Source of the DNA: an uncultured Ectothiorhodospiraceae bacterium
GTDB taxonomy: Bacteria; Pseudomonadota; Gammaproteobacteria; UBA9214
NCBI GenBank assembly: GCA_947258945.1
Contig: CAMYKJ010000079.1
Location: 1-5,214 of the forward strand
Direction of reading: 5' to 3'
Length of the DNA: 5,214 bases
Part shown: piece after piece, positions 1 through 5,214 of the stretch
How the letters are laid out: the number at the start of each line of letters is the position of its first letter
How positions within the stretch are numbered: position 1 is the first letter of the stretch
Program-made: the position numbers and the translations under genes
Notes under the pieces: model-generated
Seen by the model: the letters and a program-made list of their open reading frames with translations, nothing else
What the model was told of the DNA's origin: nothing
Databases searched by the model: none

Positions 1-5
1 AGCCT

Positions 6-35
6 GTGACAATCTGGAATGTTTGTAAGATTAAT
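6..35 (+). promoter_or_regulatory. possible sigma70-like promoter of fba
   Basis: GTGACA at 6-11 matches the TTGACA -35 box at five of six positions. ATTAAT at 30-35 matches the TATAAT -10 box at four of six, with an 18-base spacer. This would give a very short leader before the aldolase start at 59. The match is weak, the region is AT-rich by chance as well, and the gene could instead be read from a promoter left of the window. Treat it as a candidate only. Confidence 0.2.
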
Positions 36-46
36 TTGCGATTTTT

Positions 47-52
47 GAGGAG
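47..52 (+). promoter_or_regulatory. ribosome binding site of fba
   Basis: GAGGAG lies six bases before the ATG at 59. It is a near-ideal Shine-Dalgarno sequence and fixes the aldolase start, which also gives the usual N-terminus of the family ([15 protein letters not shown]). Confidence 0.8.
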
Positions 53-58
53 AAGACA

Positions 59-1139
59 ATGGCCATAATTTCATTACGCCAGTTGCTGGACCATGCAGCC
101 GAATTCGGCTACGGGTGTCCTGCGTATAACGTTAACAACATGGAGCAGATGCATGCCATCATGGAAGCTGCTCATGAAACCGACAGCCCGGTCATCGCCC
201 AGGCATCAGCCGGTGCCCGCTCGTATGCCGGTGCACCGTTCCTGCGTCACCTGATCCAGGCCGCCGTCGAGCAGTGGCCGCATATTCCGCTGGTCGTGCA
301 CCAGGACCATGGCGCGTCGCCATCCGTATGTCAGCGCTCCATCCAGCTTGGCTTCAGCTCCGTCATGATGGACGGCTCTCTGGGCGAGGACATGAAGACG
401 CCGATGAGCTATGAATACAACGCCGACGTCACCGGCCGTACCGTTGCCATGGCGCATGCCTGCGGCGTGTCCGTCGAGGGCGAACTGGGTTGCCTGGGTT
501 CTCTCGAGACCGGCATGGCCGGCGAGGAAGACGGCTCCGGCGCCGAGGGCGTGCTGTCCCGAGGGCGTGCTGTCGCACGACCAGCTGCTGACCGACCCGG
601 AAGAGGCCGCGAAGTTCGTTGAGGATACCAAGGTGGACGCGCTGGCGATTGCCATCGGTACCAGCCATGGCGCCTACAAGTTCACGCGCCCGCCGACCGG
701 CGATATTCTCGCCATAGAGCGCATCAAGGAAATCCATGCACGTATTCCGGATACCCACCTGGTTATGCACGGCTCCTCTTCGGTCCCGCAGGACTGGCTG
801 AAGATCATCAACGAGCATGGCGGTGACATGGGCGAGACCTACGGTGTACCGGTCGAGGAAATCCAGGAAGGCATCAAGCACGGCGTGCGCAAGGTCAACA
901 TCGACACTGACCTGCGCATGGCCTCCACCGGCGCCATCCGCAAGCACCTGCACGACAATCCTGCCAACTTCGATCCGCGCAAGTATCTCAAGGCGGCCAC
1001 CGAGGGTATGAAGGAGATCTGCAAGGCGCGCTACGAGGCATTCGGTACGGCCGGTAACGCTTCCAAGATCAAGCCGACCAACCTGGAAGACATGTACCGG
1101 CGCTACGAGTCCGGCGAGCTGGATCCGACCGTGAAGTAG
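59..1139 (+). pseudogene. fba: class II fructose-1,6-bisphosphate aldolase, frameshifted by a 16-bp duplication
   Basis: The gene encodes the zinc-dependent cytosolic aldolase that interconverts fructose-1,6-bisphosphate with dihydroxyacetone phosphate and glyceraldehyde-3-phosphate. Calvin-cycle members of this family (CbbA/Fba) can also act on sedoheptulose-1,7-bisphosphate. The frame opened at 59 reads correctly to about residue 167 and then stops at 620-622 as a 187-residue product. The rest of the enzyme continues in another frame to the stop at 1137-1139. Dropping one copy of the repeat at 543-574 joins the halves into exactly 354 residues, the usual length for this subgroup. In the repaired protein I see the catalytic Asp83 and zinc ligand His84 (HQDHGAS), Glu142 (GELG), His198 (GTSHGAYKF), His232 (MHGSSS) and the phosphate-binding NIDTD at 275-279. 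As written, the product lacks His198, His232 and the whole C-terminal half, so it should be inactive. Both halves are otherwise well conserved, with no other visible damage. This suggests either a very recent mutation or a sequencing/assembly error rather than an old pseudogene. Confidence 0.93.
543..574 (+). repeat. exact 16-bp tandem duplication inside fba
   Basis: CCGAGGGCGTGCTGTC occurs at 543-558 and again, base for base, at 559-574. Flanking bases differ, so the unit is exactly 16 bp. Because 16 is not a multiple of three, the second copy shifts the frame. The single-copy reading ...[19 protein letters not shown] matches the expected aldolase sequence. In the sequence as given, the first frame runs off into [15 protein letters not shown] and soon stops. 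Confidence 0.95.
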
Positions 1140-1164
1140 ACACCTGTCCCGGGGCAGGATGGAG

Positions 1165-1191
1165 AAGGCGGCGTTTGCCGCCTTTTCTTTT
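1165..1191 (+). terminator. rho-independent terminator after fba
   Basis: AAGGCGGC at 1165-1172 pairs perfectly with GCCGCCTT at 1177-1184 around a GTTT loop. It is followed by a T-rich run to 1191 (TTTTCTTTT from 1183). It sits 25 bases after the aldolase stop codon, so it should end the fba transcript. Its T-run overlaps the first bases of the inverted repeat at 1188-1292. Confidence 0.9.
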
Positions 1192-1292
1192 GGGGGTCAG
1201 ATCCCGGTTTTTGCTTATATTCCTTTTTTGATGAACTCCAATCAGGTAGCGTGTCTGGAATATTAGTAAAAACCGGGATCTGACCCCCAAAA
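1188..1292. repeat. 105-bp nested inverted repeat, BIME/MITE-like
   Basis: The left arm at 1188-1223 and the right arm at 1257-1292 are reverse complements at 34 of 36 positions, with mismatches at 1213 and 1216. The outer 25 bp of each arm match perfectly, and a 33-base spacer separates the arms. Each arm also holds a smaller near-palindrome: GGGGTC-A-GATCCC at 1193-1205 and its inverse at 1275-1287, with one G-T wobble. Two inverted short palindromes around a spacer is the layout of BIMEs, which are pairs of REP sequences mobilised by RAYT (Y1) transposases. The GGGGTCAGA core recalls repeats I associate with such transposases in gammaproteobacteria, but that link is from memory. No transposase is in the window. 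No clear target-site duplication can be defined because both ends lie in T/A runs. As RNA the whole unit would fold into one long hairpin between fba and the next gene. Confidence 0.8.
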
Positions 1293-1294
1293 AA

Positions 1295-1891
1295 ATGAAG
1301 CGCCTGATAGCATTCCCGCTCTATGGTCTTGTCCTGTTGGCCGGCCTGTCGGCGCTGCTGCTGGGTTCCAATCTGCACACCTGGAACCGCCTGACCAGCG
1401 AGTCGCCGATCGCGGAGCTGACGTTCAGAAAAACCGGTCCGCGCGAATATGCCGCCACGATCGCCTACGGTGATTTTTGCACGGCGCAGACCTACCGCCT
1501 GATCGGCGAGCACTGGCGCCTGGACGCGCAGTTTCTCAAGTGGCGTCCGTGGGCGAATCTGTTTGGTTTCGATTCGATGTACCGGATCGAACGCCTCGGT
1601 GGCCGCTACCTGGAGGTCACCGACGAAAACACCGAGGCACATGAGGCCCATGCCCTGCACAGCACGGATCTGCCCGATCTGACAGAGATTATGGGGCGCT
1701 ACAAGGGTCGCCTGTCGCCGGTTGATACGTTCTACGGCAGTTCCGTATACGAGGCCATGGACGAGCTGCACATCTTCCGTGTCTATCGCAGCCAGTCGGG
1801 TCTGCTGGTTCGCAAGCAGCCGCTGGCCGGTAATGGCGCAGCGGGCAGGGGCTTCACCATCCCGATCGACACGTCCTGCCCGGACGATTAA
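1295..1891 (+). CDS. conserved membrane-anchored protein of unknown function
   Basis: The protein has 198 residues. It begins with a basic MKR and one hydrophobic segment at about residues 5-24, which reads as a signal anchor or uncleaved signal peptide. The rest (about 25-198) is soluble and probably periplasmic. Recognisable blocks are SPIAELTF (37-44), a Trp-rich WRLDAQFLKW...ANLFGFDSMYRIERL (74-101), VDTFYGSSVY (143-152) and YRSQSGLLVR (164-173). This pattern recalls a gammaproteobacterial family often labelled 'multidrug transporter' or 'cation/multidrug efflux pump' in databases. The protein has no transporter architecture, so I do not adopt that function. The ATG at 1295 is the only plausible start: an in-frame TAG lies at 1247-1249 and no other usual start codon with a ribosome binding site falls between. 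There is no Shine-Dalgarno sequence, since the ATG directly follows the A-run at the end of the inverted repeat. Family members, as I recall, often have a longer hydrophobic N-terminus, so truncation by the repeat is possible. Coding from 1295 is well supported by the protein-like composition. Confidence 0.75.
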   Translation: MKRLIAFPLYGLVLLAGLSALLLGSNLHTWNRLTSESPIAELTFRKTGPREYAATIAYGDFCTAQTYRLIGEHWRLDAQFLKWRPWANLFGFDSMYRIERLGGRYLEVTDENTEAHEAHALHSTDLPDLTEIMGRYKGRLSPVDTFYGSSVYEAMDELHIFRVYRSQSGLLVRKQPLAGNGAAGRGFTIPIDTSCPDD

Positions 1892-2096
1892 GTAAAAATA
1901 TTCAAATAAAACAATAAGTAAGAATGCATCCCGGCTATTCGGCGGGGTGCGGGTGCCGGCGCGTGCCCGGCTCAATATTCGCGCCCGGGACCCGATACAG
2001 AGGGTATGAAAAACCATTGTGGATTCGGGGCCTTACGGTTCCCGCTTCGCCAGGGAAAGGCGCTGTCATGCGGCCGTGGTCGCGGCAGGTGTCCGC
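1892..2096 (+). other. leader region before the GGDEF-EAL gene
   Basis: This 205-base stretch opens with an AT-rich block (about 1889-1926) that stands out from the GC-rich surroundings and is the most likely place for a promoter. I could not pick a -35/-10 pair with good spacing. From about 1930 it is GC-rich with several short GC palindromes (for example CCCGGG near 1985) but no fold I recognise as a riboswitch. There is no terminator for the gene ending at 1891. An in-frame GTG at 2019 would extend the downstream protein by 26 residues, but that extension looks non-protein-like. A 32-codon frame from the ATG at 2006 overlaps the main start, but its AGAGGG lies only one base before the ATG, so I do not call it a gene. 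Confidence 0.4.
2087..2091 (+). promoter_or_regulatory. probable ribosome binding site of the GGDEF-EAL gene
   Basis: AGGTG lies five bases before the in-frame ATG at 2097 and is the reason for preferring that start over the GTG at 2019. A competing choice is the ATG at 2154, preceded by TGGAG at 2143-2147, which would shorten the protein by 19 residues without touching the first membrane segment. The choice is not settled by sequence alone. Confidence 0.4.
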
Positions 2097-4916
2097 ATGC
2101 CTGAAATCGAGTCCAGCAAGCACCGCATACCCGACGAACTGATGGAGCCGGACATGGTGACCGAGGTCGCTGTATTCGACCCGGATGTCGAGGGCCAGCA
2201 GATCGAGCTCGTCTATACCCAGGCAGCAACCGCGATCGGTGCAGCGTTCGTCATTGCCTGCCTGGTCACCGGCGGTCTCTGGGCCGTCGCTGACCACAGT
2301 TACCTGACACTGTGGCTGGTCGCCCAGACGGTGCAAACACTGCTGCGGCTGGGCCTGGTGTTGCGTTACCACAAGGCATCGGAACAGTCCAAGCAGTCGT
2401 CCAGGTGGATGCTGCTGTTCTTCGTCGGGGCGCTGGTCGCCGGCATTGTCTGGGGGAGCATCGGCCTGGTATTCAGTTTCTCCTGGCCGGTCGAGTACCA
2501 GACCTTCACCGTGCTCTGTCTGGCGGGTATCGTCTCCGGTGCCATATCCTCCTATGCTGCCATGTTGTCGGTGTACATCGCATTCATGGTGCCGTGTATT
2601 CTCATACCCGCGCAGTCCATGCTGGCCTACAGCAGCAGCCTGCAGACGAACCTGGGTCTTATCCTGATGCTGTTCGCCGGCGTCCTTATTGCGATTGCGC
2701 GTAATTTCAACAAGAGCGTCATCATGTCATTGCAGCTGCGCACGGAAAACCAGTCGCTGGTGACCAGCATGCGCTCCGCAAACCGGAAGCTGCAGGACGA
2801 AATCCTGGTGCGCGGAACCATACAGAAGAGCCTCCTTTCCGAGCAGCAGCTGTTTACCAACGGGCCGGTTACCGTTTTTCGCGTCGTGGCCGACAAGGGC
2901 TGGCCGCTTGAGTATATCTCCGGCACCGTGACGCAGTTTGGCTACAGTCCCGATCAGCTGGTCGGCGGACAAACGACATACAGTGACCTCATCCACCCGG
3001 ATGACCTGCAGCGCGTGGCAAAGGCCTGGTCACTCTCCGCTGCGTCCGGTTCACGATCAATGGGGATCGATTACCGAATCAGGTGCAACGACGGGCGTAT
3101 CCGCTGGGTGTACGACTATTCCGTACCGATCAGAAATGATGGTGGCGAGATCACGCACTACTCGGGATATATCCTGGATATCACCGAAAGAAAGTCCTCC
3201 GAATACGAGCTGCAGCAGGAAAAAGAGCGCGCAGAACTGACGCTGCACTCGATCGCGGAGGCAGTCATTACCACGGATGTAAACGGGCAAATCGAGTACC
3301 TGAGCCCGCGGGCGGAAGAACTGACCGGCTGGGATTGCGAGATGGCGAGAGGCCTCTCGGTAGCACGTGTGTTTTCGATGTTCGACAACGACAGCCAGTC
3401 GTTTATCGAGGAGGCTGTCAGCCAGTGCCTGCATGTCGACGAAACGATGACCCCGAACAATGATATTGTGTTGCGCAGAAACGATGGTAAGCAGTACACG
3501 GTTCGCTATTCGGCATCTCCTATCATGTCGAATGCGAACACACCTCTCGGCGTTATCCTGGTCTTCCATGATCTGACCGATACGCGGAACATGGAACGCG
3601 AACTGTCATACGTTGCAACACACGATGCGCTGACCGGTCTGCTCAACAGGTCTGAATTTGAAATGCAGCTCAATCATGCTATCGGCTATGCCGGCAAGTC
3701 GGGCGAAGAGCATGTGTTGCTCCATGTGGATATCGACCAGCTGAAGATCGTGAACGATACCGGTTCGCACGAGGCTGGAGATGAACTCCTGAGACAGTTT
3801 TCGGCGATGCTGAAGAAATGCCTGCGAGACTCGGATGCCATCGCGCGCCTGGGCGGTGACGAGTTCGGTGTGCTGATGAAGAACTGCTCCATCGATAACG
3901 CCCTGTCGCAGGCCGGAAACATACTGGAATCTGTCAAGCGGTTGCGCTTTTCCAATGACGAGCGTGTGTTCGAGATCAGTACCAGTATCGGCATGACACT
4001 TATCAACGAGCACAGCCGGCGTGCCACGCATGCCATGAGCGAGGCCGACCTGGCCTGCCAGGCAGCCAAGGATATGGGCGGCAACCGCTACCACATCTAC
4101 ACCTCCAGTGATGAGGAACTCATGCGTCGCCAGGACGAGATGCAGTGGGTGTCGCGGATATCGGAAGCCATACTGGAGGACCGCCTGGTTCTGTTTGGCC
4201 AGCTGATTGCGCCGCTTTCTCCGGATGACGACGGCGGTCTGCATTTCGAGGTGCTGGTGCGCATGAAGGACGACCAGGGCGAACTGGTAATGCCGGGCAG
4301 GTTCCTGCCTGCCGCGGAGCGTTACAACCTGATCACCGGTATCGACCGCTGGGTCGTGAGCCACAGTTTCGCATGGTACGCGGAGCACTGCGGGACTGAT
4401 AACGGGCAATGCCCGGGAATGATGTCTATCAATCTGTCAGGTGCATCGATTTGCGATCCGGACATCCACCAGCATATCAAGACAGCCATGCTGAAGTACG
4501 GTGTGCCACCGGCATCGGTCTGTTTCGAGATTACGGAGACAGCCGCAATATCCAACCTGTCGGCTGCCTCGGAGTTTATTCGCGAGCTCAGGAAGCTGGG
4601 TTGCCGGTTTGCGCTCGATGACTTCGGCAGCGGCCTGAGTTCTTTCGGTTACCTGAAGAACCTGCCGGTTGACTACCTCAAGATCGACGGCACGTTCGTA
4701 CGCGACATGGACACCGATGACGTCAACCACGCCATGGTCAGCGCTATCCAGCAACTGGGCAAGATCATCGGTATCAAGACCATCGCGGAGTTCGTCGAGA
4801 GCGAAAGCATCATGGAAATGTTGTCCGAGCTCGGCGTGGACTATGCGCAGGGTTATGCCATTTCCAGGCCGCAGCCACTGGAAGAATTTGACGAGAGTGC
4901 ACGTCGTTCTGCCTGA
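2097..4916 (+). CDS. membrane PAS-PAS-GGDEF-EAL cyclic di-GMP synthase/phosphodiesterase
   Basis: This 939-residue inner-membrane signalling protein is predicted to make cyclic di-GMP from two GTP (GGDEF) and/or hydrolyse it to pGpG (EAL). Order of parts: about six membrane segments between residues 44 and 203 (MASE-like sensor, exact class not recognised); a short helical linker (about 213-248); PAS 1 (about 249-366, ending GYILDITERK); PAS 2 (about 380-499, ending FHDLTDTRNME); GGDEF (about 503-668); EAL (about 684-930). The cyclase site is intact as RLGGDEF (GGDEF at 586-590). It has the product-inhibition I-site RDSD at 577-580, five residues upstream. The stretch usually read NDTCGHxAGD is NDTGSHEAGD here, a small departure. 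In the EAL domain the signature reads EVL (718-720) with the catalytic Glu kept. Asn779 (INLSG), Glu811 (EITET), Asp841-Asp842 (DDFG), Lys862 (LKIDG), Glu898 (AEFVE) and Gln918 (AQGY) are all present, so phosphodiesterase activity is expected. The dominant activity in the cell and the sensed signal cannot be read from sequence. No partner gene is adjacent. Start uncertain (GTG 2019, ATG 2097 or ATG 2154). Confidence 0.93.
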   Translation: MPEIESSKHRIPDELMEPDMVTEVAVFDPDVEGQQIELVYTQAATAIGAAFVIACLVTGGLWAVADHSYLTLWLVAQTVQTLLRLGLVLRYHKASEQSKQSSRWMLLFFVGALVAGIVWGSIGLVFSFSWPVEYQTFTVLCLAGIVSGAISSYAAMLSVYIAFMVPCILIPAQSMLAYSSSLQTNLGLILMLFAGVLIAIARNFNKSVIMSLQLRTENQSLVTSMRSANRKLQDEILVRGTIQKSLLSEQQLFTNGPVTVFRVVADKGWPLEYISGTVTQFGYSPDQLVGGQTTYSDLIHPDDLQRVAKAWSLSAASGSRSMGIDYRIRCNDGRIRWVYDYSVPIRNDGGEITHYSGYILDITERKSSEYELQQEKERAELTLHSIAEAVITTDVNGQIEYLSPRAEELTGWDCEMARGLSVARVFSMFDNDSQSFIEEAVSQCLHVDETMTPNNDIVLRRNDGKQYTVRYSASPIMSNANTPLGVILVFHDLTDTRNMERELSYVATHDALTGLLNRSEFEMQLNHAIGYAGKSGEEHVLLHVDIDQLKIVNDTGSHEAGDELLRQFSAMLKKCLRDSDAIARLGGDEFGVLMKNCSIDNALSQAGNILESVKRLRFSNDERVFEISTSIGMTLINEHSRRATHAMSEADLACQAAKDMGGNRYHIYTSSDEELMRRQDEMQWVSRISEAILEDRLVLFGQLIAPLSPDDDGGLHFEVLVRMKDDQGELVMPGRFLPAAERYNLITGIDRWVVSHSFAWYAEHCGTDNGQCPGMMSINLSGASICDPDIHQHIKTAMLKYGVPPASVCFEITETAAISNLSAASEFIRELRKLGCRFALDDFGSGLSSFGYLKNLPVDYLKIDGTFVRDMDTDDVNHAMVSAIQQLGKIIGIKTIAEFVESESIMEMLSELGVDYAQGYAISRPQPLEEFDESARRSA

Positions 4917-4988
4917 TTCCGCCTTTGCAGGGTAATATACTGCCCGGGTCGTTGCCGGATACGCACAGGCCCGAACAATAGACTGCTG

Positions 4989-5214
4989 CTAGATAACCAG
5001 CGGCGGTTCGTTCAGCAGGCCGGCCTGTTCACGCAGTGTCAGTACATGTTCCTCCCAGTAACGGTCGGTATTGAACCAGGGAAATGCAGCCGGGAATGCC
5101 GGGTCCTGCCAGCGGCGCGCCAGCCAGGCCGCGTAATGGATAATGCGCAGGGTGCGCAGCGGCTCGATCAGCAGCAGTTCCCGATGGTCGAACTCGTTGA
5201 ATTGCAGGTAGCCT
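4989..5214 (-). CDS. srkA: SrkA/YihE-family stress response kinase, C-terminal fragment
   Basis: Reading the complement from the right edge gives 74 residues ending at the stop in 4991-4989. The start lies beyond the window, so the gene is cut by the window edge, not broken. The fragment includes GYLQFNEFDHREL, IEPLRTLRIIHYAAWLARRW and a QDPAFPAAFPWFN stretch followed by DRYWEEHV, closing with NEPPLVI. This is the typical C-terminus of SrkA (formerly YihE/RdoA), a cytosolic serine/threonine kinase with an aminoglycoside-phosphotransferase-like fold. In E. coli it is about 328 residues, Cpx-regulated and protects against stress-induced death. The kinase catalytic loop lies outside the window, so activity cannot be judged here. 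The gene converges on the GGDEF-EAL gene with 72 bases between the two stop codons, and I see no strong terminator hairpin there. The assignment rests on recognised C-terminal motifs. Confidence 0.82.
   Translation of the reverse strand, partial: GYLQFNEFDHRELLLIEPLRTLRIIHYAAWLARRWQDPAFPAAFPWFNTDRYWEEHVLTLREQAGLLNEPPLVI

Noticed and set aside
543..574. Programmed ribosomal frameshift site
   Set aside because: No slippery heptamer or following pseudoknot is apparent, and an exact tandem duplication fully explains the frame change.
411..1139. Separate 242-residue gene starting at 411
   Set aside because: Only the part after about 560 reads as aldolase. The first 50 residues are out-of-frame translation of the same gene, so it is the 3' half of the frameshifted fba.
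1103..2017. 304-codon open frame on the minus strand opposite the unknown membrane protein
   Set aside because: It crosses the inverted repeat and the fba terminator, has an Arg/Gln-rich unnatural composition, and mirrors a better coding frame on the plus strand.
2006..2104. 32-codon leader peptide overlapping the GGDEF-EAL start
   Set aside because: The purine-rich AGAGGG lies one base from its ATG, too close to work as a normal ribosome binding site. The peptide has no recognisable features or codon runs suggesting attenuation.
3606..4409. 267-codon minus-strand open frame inside the GGDEF-EAL gene
   Set aside because: It is antisense to intact, recognisable GGDEF and EAL motifs and shows no family resemblance itself.
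4927..4945. Promoter-like TAATAT or small hairpin (GCAG...CTGC) between the convergent genes
   Set aside because: There is no matching -35 box and no plus-strand gene downstream. The stem is only four base pairs with no T-run, so neither promoter nor terminator is supported.

Overview
The window looks like ordinary chromosomal DNA from a GC-rich gammaproteobacterium. The aldolase is the 354-residue class II type common in proteobacteria with a Calvin cycle, the kinase fragment at the right edge is SrkA/YihE-like, and the membrane-bound PAS-GGDEF-EAL protein is typical of free-living gammaproteobacteria. An autotrophic or sulfur-oxidising lineage would fit, but this is inferred from protein style only. 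No RubisCO or other diagnostic gene is visible.

Layout, left to right. (1) At 59-1139 on + lies a class II fructose-bisphosphate aldolase gene (fba/cbbA type) with a good ribosome binding site. Its frame is broken by an exact 16-bp tandem duplication at 543-574; removing one copy restores a clean 354-residue enzyme. (2) A strong rho-independent terminator at 1165-1191 follows. (3) Overlapping its T-run is a 105-bp inverted repeat (1188-1292) with 36-bp arms, each holding a smaller near-palindrome, which resembles a BIME/MITE-type element. (4) Two bases past the element, at 1295-1891 on +, starts a one-TM, membrane-anchored conserved protein of unknown function. (5) A roughly 205-bp leader (1892-2096) begins AT-rich and becomes GC-rich. 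(6) At 2097-4916 on + is a large six-TM, double-PAS, GGDEF-EAL protein predicted to make and/or degrade cyclic di-GMP. (7) At 4989-5214 on -, converging on the previous gene, is the C-terminal 74 residues of a SrkA/YihE-family stress-response kinase that runs off the window.

The genes do not form an evident pathway or operon: a terminator and repeat separate the aldolase from the next gene, and the last two genes are convergent. I found no CRISPR array, tRNA, rRNA, transposase gene or defence cassette, and no convincing undescribed system. The points worth a second look are the duplication in fba and the nested inverted repeat that abuts the start codon of the unknown gene.
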